9,289 nt of DNA from Blastocatellia bacterium (GTDB taxonomy: Bacteria > Acidobacteriota > Blastocatellia > Pyrinomonadales > Pyrinomonadaceae). Positions 1 to 6,905 of the stretch are shown here, piece after piece. The stretch lies in NCBI GenBank assembly GCA_013695195.1, contig JACDAY010000255.1:1-9289 (forward strand), given 5' to 3'. Positions within the stretch are counted from its first letter, which is position 1. Every line of letters starts with the position of its first letter. Below the pieces are notes generated by a model. It did not search any database and was not told where the DNA came from. It saw only the letters and a program-made list of their open reading frames with translations. A program made the translations under genes and the position numbers.

Positions 1-866
1 CCTGCCTGTTCATCACCATTAGCTCCGTTATCGAAAAGCGGCTGACTAGTTATTGTCTTGCCGTCTTGATCTTCAATCGTGGCAGTTACATTTTTAATTT
101 TTGCCGGCTGTAAAACCGAAAGCGAGACGCGCTCGCCGGCGACATAGCTTTTCGCACTTACGACAGCATTTTGCGATTCGATATTGACGGATTGCGGCTG
201 ACGCACAACAAACCGCGCCGGGCGGCTTGCTTGGAAGGTTAGGTCGTCAATGATGAAGTGATAAACAATATCCGCATCGGCTTGTTTGAGATCTGCAATA
301 ATGTAAAAAGCTTCAATTCCAACTCCCTTTGTTATCGCTTTATTTCCGTTGCAGCGAAAGTCCCTGAGCAGAATTTCTTCTCTTATCCAGCCGTTTGTTT
401 TTGCCTGAATTTGTTTAACGTAACGGCAATTGTCGCTCCCGGCGATACCGATTTCTATTTGGTCATTAACCCGCGCGTGATTGAGGTAATAAGCAAAAGA
501 AAGTTTTGTGTTTTCATTCATTTGCAAAAACGTCTGCCGGATAAAACCGAACCGCATTCGGTCGTTACGGTTCGGTTTTAAGACGCGCATCAAAGCGCGT
601 CCCCCGGGCGCGTCGTAATCACTCGTCGGCGTTATCGAAGGCTCATAACCGTAGTCCTGCGGCGGCGGATAACTTGCAAATTGCCCGAGTCTGTCGTGCT
701 GAAAGTTTTCCTGCAAAGTAAAAGGCTCGGACAGTGATTGCGCGAAAGACGGTGATTGAAATACGCCGAAGCCGCATATTAAACCCAGGGCGAAGACGAC
801 AAAAACACGGTAGATCATTTTTCTGTCGGACTTATTTTTTTTCATACTTCTTGATTCAATACTCAT
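1..866 (-). CDS. Secreted protein with jelly-roll-like and Ig-like domains, 5' part only (possible polysaccharide lyase N-terminus)
   Basis: This reading frame is open from an ATG at 866 to the window edge, giving 288 codons without a stop; the C-terminus is missing. Residues 18-42 form a signal peptide (basic n-region, hydrophobic core, cleavage expected after SFA before QS), so the protein should be exported. Residues about 46-212 look like a beta-sandwich lectin or jelly-roll domain ending in YHFIIDDLTF, a typical closing strand of such folds. Residues 215-288 start an Ig-like domain containing the acidic turn PLFDNGANGDE. The ATG overlaps the esterase stop (ATGA), and GGGGTG lies 7 bases upstream, which favours this start. 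In-frame ATGs at 845 and 818 are alternatives. The domain order resembles the N-terminus of large secreted heparinase II/III-like lyases, but no catalytic domain lies inside the window. That identity is a guess from general resemblance; the existence of the gene is well supported. Confidence 0.8.
   Translation of the reverse strand, partial: MSIESRSMKKNKSDRKMIYRVFVVFALGLICGFGVFQSPSFAQSLSEPFTLQENFQHDRLGQFASYPPPQDYGYEPSITPTSDYDAPGGRALMRVLKPNRNDRMRFGFIRQTFLQMNENTKLSFAYYLNHARVNDQIEIGIAGSDNCRYVKQIQAKTNGWIREEILLRDFRCNGNKAITKGVGIEAFYIIADLKQADADIVYHFIIDDLTFQASRPARFVVRQPQSVNIESQNAVVSAKSYVAGERVSLSVLQPAKIKNVTATIEDQDGKTITSQPLFDNGANGDEQA
542..580. repeat. Perfect 13-bp inverted repeat (hairpin) inside a coding region
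   Basis: The arms TAAAACCGAACCG (542-554) and CGGTTCGGTTTTA (568-580) are exact reverse complements around a 13-nt loop. In the mRNA (minus strand) the stem would have an A-rich 5' side and a U-rich 3' side, like the shape of an intrinsic terminator. It lies within residues about 96-109 of the truncated secreted protein, where KPNR and RFGF are encoded by the two arms. The reading frame continues unbroken through it. Any function is unknown. Confidence 0.75.
582..601. repeat. Second, adjacent 7-bp perfect inverted repeat
   Basis: GACGCGC (582-588) and GCGCGTC (595-601) are exact reverse complements around a 6-nt loop. This GC-rich hairpin sits one base from the 13-bp inverted repeat, so the transcript could form two stacked stem-loops back to back within the coding region, around GGRALMRV. 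Confidence 0.6.
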
Positions 867-3463
867 TTCGTGACACCCCAATGTTTATCGAAGAAACCGC
901 CGCCAACAAATTGCGTTTTTTCTCCCTTTAAAGCGCGATTGTCAAAAATCACGTAATCAGGCAATTCGTTCAAACGCAGCCTTCCGGCGGTTTGCATACT
1001 GTCGGCGCTCACGCCTCCGGCAATAACGACGTAACGGTTTTGGTTTAGCGGATTCGGATAGACCAATGCCATTCCGACATCTTCATTCGTAAAAGTTTTA
1101 TCGCCGACTCGAATTCCGCCCGCACTGAATTTAATCGGAAGCTGGTCATTTATTCGGGCAATCAAAGAATTGATTTGCGGGTTTCCAAAAAGAATCAAGT
1201 TATATTCGTTAATATCCTCTTTCGTTATTTCCGAATCCGCTTTTACTTTCACGATTCCGTTTGCCCGCGCCATCCATTCATGCCGCAAAGCCTCGGCCGC
1301 GCGACGCGACGCAGCGAAAATCGCCTGATCTTTTAAATTTTTAGGATTTGTGCCGATGACAAAAAGAAACGGGCGATTAAAAGCATCGCTGATTGTTCCA
1401 TATTTTTTTTCGGTCTTTTTTAATGGCGCCGGTGAAAGAGGAATTATTCGTGCCGGGTTTCCGCTTCTATCGAGCTGCACGGCAACTCCGCCAAACCTGT
1501 TCTCCGCGTTTTTGCCAAGCTTCCGTAAATCCGTTTCGTTTAGTAATTGCAGATAACTTCCGTCTGATTCGCGCCGCAATGTGAGTTTTTTAGAAGTCGG
1601 TAATTCGCCAATAAAAATCGTGCGATTATCAGCGGTGACTGTTACTGGCTGGTTTATATCGACCAGTTTTTCGCCAAGCGTTAAAGTAAATTGCGTTATA
1701 TTGTTTTGCCGCACGGCAATCGTATTCGGTGCTTTTACTTCGGCTTCTATGCGGGCGAATTGATTAGCTTCATCCAACTCATCTATGACAACCCAATAAG
1801 CCCTCCGGTAGCGCAAAGTGTCAGTCTTGAAAATCACCCGCTTCGGCGCGATCATGCGGCGATTGTGCTTCTGAAAATACGTCCAAATGGGCGGTTTATC
1901 TACAACTTCAACGCCGTAGTGCTTTCCGCGCGGTCCCCACCAGTGTCCGCCCTCCGGATTTTCATCATATACAAATTTGTAATCAAGTTCTTTAAGGCGC
2001 GCCGCCATCCTGCGGCTGTGTTCGACCGCCACATTATCGTCTTTGGCGCCGTGAACGATGTAAGCGGGAACGTGCAAAAGGTTTTCGACAAAAAGGAGCG
2101 GGCTCCAACTTTCCAGGAGAGGTTTTTGGAATTGTTGCTGCGTTGACCCGGGCGCGCTGCTCATTGCCGGATGATAAAGAAAATAATCTGCATAACCCGC
2201 CTGCGGCGAAATGCTTGCCCAGAGATCTGGGCGGCGAACTCCCTGAAACCAGGCTCCGTAACCGCCCATCGAATGACCTGAAAGATAAATGCGGTCATCG
2301 TCTATTCGGTAACGGCGTTTTACCTCCGTCATGACTTCATCAATATCAAGTTCCCCGACGTCGCGATAGCGGTTGTTTCCGCGATCGTGAACGGCAACCT
2401 GAATTGTCCACTCTTTCGGCTCGAAAGAGATGATATTCTGCCCCCAGCCGGTCACGTGCGCTCCGTGCAGCAAAAGAATCAAAGGATAGGCTTCACCGGA
2501 TCTGTAAGCGGTCGGAAGCAAAACGGAAAAGGGCTGCACCGAACCGTCGACAAATGAACGGTAAGTTGTCACGAAATATTCGGCTGGTTTTCTGACGCGC
2601 GGGATAAATCCGAAATCCAGCTCTTCCGCCCCGGCGGAAATGCGGACTTGCAAAGGTTTAATTGCATTTCCGGGCGCAAAGGGTTTCCCGGCAACCCAGA
2701 AAGGTATCCGTTTAACCTCTCCGGCTGAAAGACCTACCTTTTCGCTCAAAGAAGGGAAAACAAGTTCGTTCCCAAGCAGCTCGACAATTACATTGTCAAG
2801 CTTTGTTCCGCTTACGTTTGCTACTTCAACCTGTCCCCAAGCTCCTTCATTGCGGTCACCGATACGAAAGTCAGAAACGACAGTCGCAGTTTGATTGACA
2901 AATATTTTTCCGGCGGGCTGGCGCACTGTTAACTGCAATTTTGAGTCACCACCTCCTTCGGTCTTGATAAGCAAGTGATTTACACCTTTTCGCAACGGGA
3001 GCACCAGCGTGTCTTTATCCGGTTCGGTTTTACGCGAGAGACGGCTTTCATAGAGCACTTCGCCGTTTAATCGCACCTGCACGTTAATGCCGCTGCCGAT
3101 AGTTGTGACCACAGACTTTTCTTCGTCAGCTAAAATCTCCGTATAAGCGTAAGCAATCGAGCGCTTTCGATTATTCCAAATTTTGCCGAAATCAAATTCT
3201 CCTTTTTCATTTGGTTTTACTTCCTGCCACTTAATCTCCGGGTGATTATTTCCAGCATTCGCGCCTGCTTTCGGGCGCACTCGCGTTTCATCGCCTAAAT
3301 AATCGGCAAACAACGCATTTTCGCCGGAAGCGTCGAATGCACCCGCAGCCAGCCAATTAAGTTGAATTGGATTATCGGGTACAACCCTGCCGAACACCGA
3401 TGTATAACATACGGCGACCAGCAAACTTATACTGAATTTCAATAACCAGTTATTGTTCTTCAT
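863..3463 (-). CDS. Secreted multidomain alpha/beta-hydrolase esterase (PHB depolymerase/feruloyl esterase-like catalytic domain)
   Basis: This 866-residue exported hydrolase starts with a signal peptide (basic MKNNN start, hydrophobic stretch to about residue 25). Residues about 33-183 look like a carbohydrate-binding-type beta-sandwich (RLNGEVLY, then KGVNHLLIKT), and 193-288 like an Ig-type spacer. The catalytic alpha/beta-hydrolase spans about 295-533. It has the oxyanion HG at 333-334, nucleophile Ser398 in GHSMGG, acid Asp475 in HGAKDDNV and His507 in EGGHWW, so the triad appears complete. Two further domains follow (about 538-620 and 686-858), which I cannot assign. The family cleaves ester bonds; here the likely role is deacylating a glycan outside the cytoplasm, which is an inference. 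The frame extends two codons to a TTG at 3469, but the ATG at 3463 is preferred; neither has a clear Shine-Dalgarno. About 50 bases separate it from the barrel-protein gene, and its TGA overlaps the next start. A peptidase S9-like activity is a less likely alternative. Confidence 0.88.
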   Translation of the reverse strand: MKNNNWLLKFSISLLVAVCYTSVFGRVVPDNPIQLNWLAAGAFDASGENALFADYLGDETRVRPKAGANAGNNHPEIKWQEVKPNEKGEFDFGKIWNNRKRSIAYAYTEILADEEKSVVTTIGSGINVQVRLNGEVLYESRLSRKTEPDKDTLVLPLRKGVNHLLIKTEGGGDSKLQLTVRQPAGKIFVNQTATVVSDFRIGDRNEGAWGQVEVANVSGTKLDNVIVELLGNELVFPSLSEKVGLSAGEVKRIPFWVAGKPFAPGNAIKPLQVRISAGAEELDFGFIPRVRKPAEYFVTTYRSFVDGSVQPFSVLLPTAYRSGEAYPLILLLHGAHVTGWGQNIISFEPKEWTIQVAVHDRGNNRYRDVGELDIDEVMTEVKRRYRIDDDRIYLSGHSMGGYGAWFQGVRRPDLWASISPQAGYADYFLYHPAMSSAPGSTQQQFQKPLLESWSPLLFVENLLHVPAYIVHGAKDDNVAVEHSRRMAARLKELDYKFVYDENPEGGHWWGPRGKHYGVEVVDKPPIWTYFQKHNRRMIAPKRVIFKTDTLRYRRAYWVVIDELDEANQFARIEAEVKAPNTIAVRQNNITQFTLTLGEKLVDINQPVTVTADNRTIFIGELPTSKKLTLRRESDGSYLQLLNETDLRKLGKNAENRFGGVAVQLDRSGNPARIIPLSPAPLKKTEKKYGTISDAFNRPFLFVIGTNPKNLKDQAIFAASRRAAEALRHEWMARANGIVKVKADSEITKEDINEYNLILFGNPQINSLIARINDQLPIKFSAGGIRVGDKTFTNEDVGMALVYPNPLNQNRYVVIAGGVSADSMQTAGRLRLNELPDYVIFDNRALKGEKTQFVGGGFFDKHWGVTK
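874..879 (-). promoter_or_regulatory. Ribosome binding site of the leftmost secreted-protein gene
   Basis: GGGGTG on the minus strand ends 7 bases before the ATG at 866 and lies inside the last codons of the esterase gene. Together with the ATGA stop/start overlap it supports translational coupling and the 866 start over the later ATGs at 845 and 818, which have weaker upstream sequences. Confidence 0.5.
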
Positions 3464-3513
3464 CTTCAACTTTTTTGGTTACAGAGCATTGAATAGACGC
3501 TGATTACCTGTAT

Positions 3514-5103
3514 CTAATTCTTAAATTCTTCTTCCAGCACATGCCAGAGTTTTTCCCGGGTCAGGCTGCCGCCCGCGAAAATAATAATGCCCTGGGGTTT
3601 CGCTTTACGAGCTGCTTCGATTGAAAGCCTCAGTTTATCAGGCGGCATAAAGCCCTTCGGCAGATCATTACGAAAAGCGGCGATTTTCTTGGCAAGTTCA
3701 TCAAGCTGAGCGGGCATCGCGCGGCGCCCTTCATTTGCACTAATGGCGTTGACGAGCGAGCCGATTTCACGCTCGCTTTCGGGCGCGAATTGTGCCAATC
3801 TTTGCCTGGTCGTTTCGTATGCAGTTTTAATTGCGCGCATTTTTTCGGCACGACCCTTTGCGTCTGCTGTCGCTAATTCTTTAAATTCGCCGAGGCGGTC
3901 ACGGAGGTCGTCAAACGGCTGATATTCTTCCCGGTAAAGATAATTCGAAGCGATGCCTGCGTACAGGGGTCGCTTGCCCCGAATCCATTCAATTTGCCGC
4001 GCGGTTGACTCGGTCAGATGATCGAGGTACGTTTCAAAACTTCCCGCAAAGTGACTGCGATACGTCATCGGCATATAAACGTCAATCCATTCATTCCACT
4101 GATCCCAATGCTGACCGATGAAACGCGCGCTGATAATCGGATTTTTGAAAACGGCGGCTGAAACTCCGACTTTCGGGTTAATGCGTTTAACGCTTTCCGT
4201 CGTTTCGCGCACGAATTTTTCAATTTGATGCGCGCGATAATCGTAGAAAAAGTACCGCATATCCGGTGGACCGCCGGGAATTGTGCTCCCGTTCAGAATG
4301 TAGTCGGCTTTTTCGCGGCGGTCGCGCGTGTCCCAATCGGCGGGAATCATGGTCGGGTCGCTCCACCAGTTCGCTTCAATCCTCGGCTGTCCGTGTTTGA
4401 CGCGGAAACGCTCTTCCGGGCGGGTTTCGTAGGATAACATCGCGTGGCGCGGAATGTGTTTTATGCAGTAGTCGCAAAAACAATATCCTTCGGGCGCGAC
4501 ATCGCCCATGTAGCGGACATAATCGTGATGAACGCTGTCCACTTTGTAATTTCTGACAATCTCTTCGTACAAGGGAATGAGCCATTGGTCGGTATAACCG
4601 GGTCGGCGCGCGGGGCACATCCAGACATAAGGATACGGGCGAGTTTTGCCGAGCTTTTCCGACAAAGTAGTTTCGCCGTCCGGATTTAACTGCGCCCATT
4701 CAGGATGTTCTCGAAAAGCCGCGCCAGTTGCACCTTCCATATAATCAACGAGCCAGGCGTCAACTTTAATGCCGACCGCATGAGCTTCGCGGACGAGATG
4801 TTCAAGCATATCGAAGTTTTCATAGCCTTTGGCAATCGCCTGAGGAAAACGTTTGCTCTTCCAGTAGAGCCCGCCGATGCTGTCTTTGACGTCCATCACG
4901 ATGACGTCAATATGAGCCTGTTTGCACTGCGCGACAAATGCCCGTACCCCTTCGACTGTTGTTCCGACATCGGTCGGATGCGCCCACAACGCATGAATTT
5001 CTCCGCGCGGCGCTTTTCTACTTTGGGCACTTGCCAAAGTAAGGGGAAATGTAGTCGCAAATACTAATAAAATTAGTCCGACGATAAAAATTCTTCTTGT
5101 CAT
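3514..5103 (-). CDS. Exported glycoside hydrolase-like (GHL10/DUF187-type) TIM-barrel protein
   Basis: This is a 529-residue protein with a clear signal peptide (MTRRIF, hydrophobic core, cleavage likely after ASA at 24-26). The rest reads as a TIM barrel of the GHL10/family-10 glycosylhydrolase type: HALWAHPTDVG (37-47) as strand 1, VIVMDVKD (68-74), KVDAWLVDY (113-121), then VDSVHHDYVRY (188-198), the usual acidic active-site strand, and DVYMPMTYR (341-349) as a later strand. A Cys cluster CFCDYC (208-213) follows strand 4. A helical stretch (about 398-483) sits between YAGIASNYLY (381-390) and the last strand GIIIFAGG (505-512). The family is thought to hydrolyse glycans, but few members have been characterised, so no substrate is named. 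ATG 5103 is supported by AGGAAG 8 bases upstream. It lies 14 bases after the symporter stop and appears co-transcribed with it. Confidence 0.85.
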   Translation of the reverse strand: MTRRIFIVGLILLVFATTFPLTLASAQSRKAPRGEIHALWAHPTDVGTTVEGVRAFVAQCKQAHIDVIVMDVKDSIGGLYWKSKRFPQAIAKGYENFDMLEHLVREAHAVGIKVDAWLVDYMEGATGAAFREHPEWAQLNPDGETTLSEKLGKTRPYPYVWMCPARRPGYTDQWLIPLYEEIVRNYKVDSVHHDYVRYMGDVAPEGYCFCDYCIKHIPRHAMLSYETRPEERFRVKHGQPRIEANWWSDPTMIPADWDTRDRREKADYILNGSTIPGGPPDMRYFFYDYRAHQIEKFVRETTESVKRINPKVGVSAAVFKNPIISARFIGQHWDQWNEWIDVYMPMTYRSHFAGSFETYLDHLTESTARQIEWIRGKRPLYAGIASNYLYREEYQPFDDLRDRLGEFKELATADAKGRAEKMRAIKTAYETTRQRLAQFAPESEREIGSLVNAISANEGRRAMPAQLDELAKKIAAFRNDLPKGFMPPDKLRLSIEAARKAKPQGIIIFAGGSLTREKLWHVLEEEFKN

Positions 5104-5111
5104 TTTTCTAA

Positions 5112-5117
5112 CTTCCT
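5112..5117 (-). promoter_or_regulatory. Ribosome binding site of the GHL10-type gene
   Basis: AGGAAG on the minus strand directly follows the TAA of the upstream symporter gene (5120-5118) and sits 8 bases before the ATG at 5103. It is the clearest Shine-Dalgarno in the window and fixes this start. Confidence 0.7.
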
Positions 5118-6905
5118 TTAATCATTATTTTCAACATTCCCAGCCGCTCGGAGCGAGCGGAAAACGCCGCGTCGCGCCCAGCGCCCGATGAATAGGCCGC
5201 CACTCGCTGCGCAAACCAACAATGCAGTTACAAAGACAGACCAATGCCCGCCAAACGGGCTGATGACGGCAAGTATCGCCGAGGCGCAAAACGCTACGCC
5301 CAAAACGCAATCAATTAAATCGCGCAAAGTTTCGCTTTTGATTCGCTGCCTTTCTTCGCTGCTGAATTCCATGACGACCGGATGCCAAAACCCCGGCGGG
5401 CGACACCGGCGATAAAATTCTCTCAGCGTTTCGATTTTTTCAGGTGGAGTTAAAAGACTGATAATTACGATCGTTGCAAAACCCGAACCGAAAAGCAGCA
5501 GAAATCCCTGCCAGAACGGATGCGCCTGTTCGTTTGAAAAACCGAGCGGAAACCAGACGATGTAACTCAAAGGCAAGCCGATAACGAGCGCGGCGGCTTC
5601 CCCGTAGATATTCAAACGCCACCAGAAAAATCTCAGCCATGAGAGCGGCAGGATAAAGGCGAAAACAACCGAATTGATAAACAAAAACCAGGCCCGCAAG
5701 CCTTCGACAAAGTAGTAGGTGACAACAATCGACAGCGCGAAAATCAAAACCGAGCCGATTCGCCCAACCATCACATAATGTTTTTCGCTTTCGCCGGAAC
5801 GCACGAAAGGTTTATAAAAGTCGTTGACGATATAAGAAGCGCCCCAGTTCATTTGTGTGCTGATGGTTGACATATACGCCGCAAAAATTCCCGCAACAAG
5901 CAAACCCAGCAATCCGACGGGAGCATATTTAACCACGATCATCGCCCATATTTCGCCGGGTTCCGCGACAGTGTTCGGAGGAAAAAGCGCGGCGGCGATG
6001 ACGCCCAGGAAAATAAACGGCACGACTCGAATGATGAGCGTCAGCAGGGTATTGAAAAGCTGACCGACCTGCGCGTGAAATTCGTTTCGCGCGGCCATAA
6101 AACGTTGGGCCGTAGCACCTTCACCGCCCGTCGGCGAAGCGGCAAAGAAAAGCCCCTGTACGACAAACGCCATAATCGTCAAGGTGTCTAGTCCGGGCGC
6201 AGGGAACGAGACACTGAAAAAGGATTCCGCATTTGCGCCGCGCACGGTGTCAATCGTTTGATAGACCTGCTCCATTCCGCCGACGCTCACCAACACAATC
6301 GGAACTAAAATGATATTGCCGATAAGAAAAATTCCAAACTGATAAGCATCCGTGTAAGCCACCCCGATGAGTCCCGACGTAGTTGTATAAACAGTCGTCA
6401 CGATCGCCGAGAAAAGTATCAAATAAATAGGCTCCCAGCCGAGAATCGGTCCCAAAGCCGCACCCAGCCAGCCCGAAACATATCCCATCAGGACGATGAT
6501 AAATACACACATAAACACGGAATACACGCCCCGATACATATGCGCAAACTTGCCCCCATAACGAATGCCGAACATCTCTGCAGAAGTGATCGTGCCCAGA
6601 CGCCGCCAATATTTCGACCACAATACCGCACCAATCGGCATCCAGATAACGTACGGTATCCACCAGACAGCGTTACCAAGAAGCCCGCCTTGATAGGTAA
6701 GCATCGTGACCGCCGGAGCAAGCCCTGCATCCGTATAAGTGGCAACCGCGGAAAGAGCAATGATCCACCATGGCAGGTCGCGTCCCGAAACAAAATAATC
6801 AGCCACACTGCGACCGGCGCGGCGCATAAAGTAAAGACCGACGCCGAGCATGAACAGGAAATAAAGACCGACCACTAACCAATCAAGCGTTCTCAATTTG
6901 TCCAC
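5118..6905 (-). CDS. Sodium:solute symporter (SSS family), second copy
   Basis: This is a complete 595-residue inner-membrane protein with about 13-14 hydrophobic segments, the length expected for SSS (SLC5-like) Na+-coupled symporters. Family landmarks are DYFVSGRDLPWW (36-47) after the first helix, SGLIGVAYTDAYQ (177-189), which matches the SSS signature, and AAYMSTISTQMNWG (342-355), the helix carrying the Ser/Thr residues of the Na2 site. A soluble stretch (about 487-528) precedes two more hydrophobic segments at the C-terminus. The substrate cannot be read from sequence; sugars, sugar acids or other organic acids fit the neighbours. The longest frame begins with GTG at 6905 and overlaps the FAH gene by 13 bases. 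A TTG at 6896 has a better placed GAGGTGG and would give a 4-base TTGA overlap and a 592-residue protein. It differs throughout from the other SSS gene at 7846, so it is not a recent duplicate. Confidence 0.92.
   Translation of the reverse strand: MDKLRTLDWLVVGLYFLFMLGVGLYFMRRAGRSVADYFVSGRDLPWWIIALSAVATYTDAGLAPAVTMLTYQGGLLGNAVWWIPYVIWMPIGAVLWSKYWRRLGTITSAEMFGIRYGGKFAHMYRGVYSVFMCVFIIVLMGYVSGWLGAALGPILGWEPIYLILFSAIVTTVYTTTSGLIGVAYTDAYQFGIFLIGNIILVPIVLVSVGGMEQVYQTIDTVRGANAESFFSVSFPAPGLDTLTIMAFVVQGLFFAASPTGGEGATAQRFMAARNEFHAQVGQLFNTLLTLIIRVVPFIFLGVIAAALFPPNTVAEPGEIWAMIVVKYAPVGLLGLLVAGIFAAYMSTISTQMNWGASYIVNDFYKPFVRSGESEKHYVMVGRIGSVLIFALSIVVTYYFVEGLRAWFLFINSVVFAFILPLSWLRFFWWRLNIYGEAAALVIGLPLSYIVWFPLGFSNEQAHPFWQGFLLLFGSGFATIVIISLLTPPEKIETLREFYRRCRPPGFWHPVVMEFSSEERQRIKSETLRDLIDCVLGVAFCASAILAVISPFGGHWSVFVTALLVCAASGGLFIGRWARRGVFRSLRAAGNVENND
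5144..5160. repeat. Short perfect hairpin upstream of the GHL10-type gene's ribosome binding site
   Basis: CCGCTCG (5144-5150) and CGAGCGG (5154-5160) pair perfectly around a 3-nt loop. The hairpin lies in the last codons of the symporter gene (RSLRA), about 25 bases before its stop. No U-run follows, so it is not a terminator; an mRNA-processing or translation-spacing role is possible but unproven. Confidence 0.45.

Noticed and set aside
542..581. Intrinsic transcription terminator
   Set aside because: The stem has a U-rich 3' side, but the reading frame of the secreted protein continues through it and no uninterrupted U-run follows the stem. I kept it as an inverted repeat of unknown function.
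258..581. Plus-strand open frame of 107 codons
   Set aside because: It lies wholly antisense to the well-supported secreted-protein frame, has no recognisable domain or ribosome binding site, and is explained as a shadow.
771..785. Lipoprotein signal (LGLIC) in the leftmost protein
   Set aside because: The residue before Cys is Ile, not the small residue a lipobox needs, and a better type I cleavage site (SFA) follows.
1..866. Pseudogene or frameshifted remnant at the left end
   Set aside because: Codon-by-codon reading gives 288 uninterrupted codons with a signal peptide and plausible domains, so it is an intact gene cut by the window edge.
1691..2146. Plus-strand open frame of 151 codons
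   Set aside because: It is antisense to the catalytic part of the esterase, and its translation has no coherent domain.
3464..3513. Promoter or terminator in the 50-base gap before the esterase
   Set aside because: No stem-loop with a U-run and no convincing -35/-10 pair could be seen; it reads as an ordinary within-operon spacer.
4705..5067. Plus-strand open frame of 120 codons
   Set aside because: It is antisense to the conserved N-terminal half of the GHL10-type protein and resembles no family.
6250..6663. Minus-strand open frame of 137 codons
   Set aside because: It is a second frame inside the symporter gene, whose own frame carries the family signatures; there is no sign of a frameshift.
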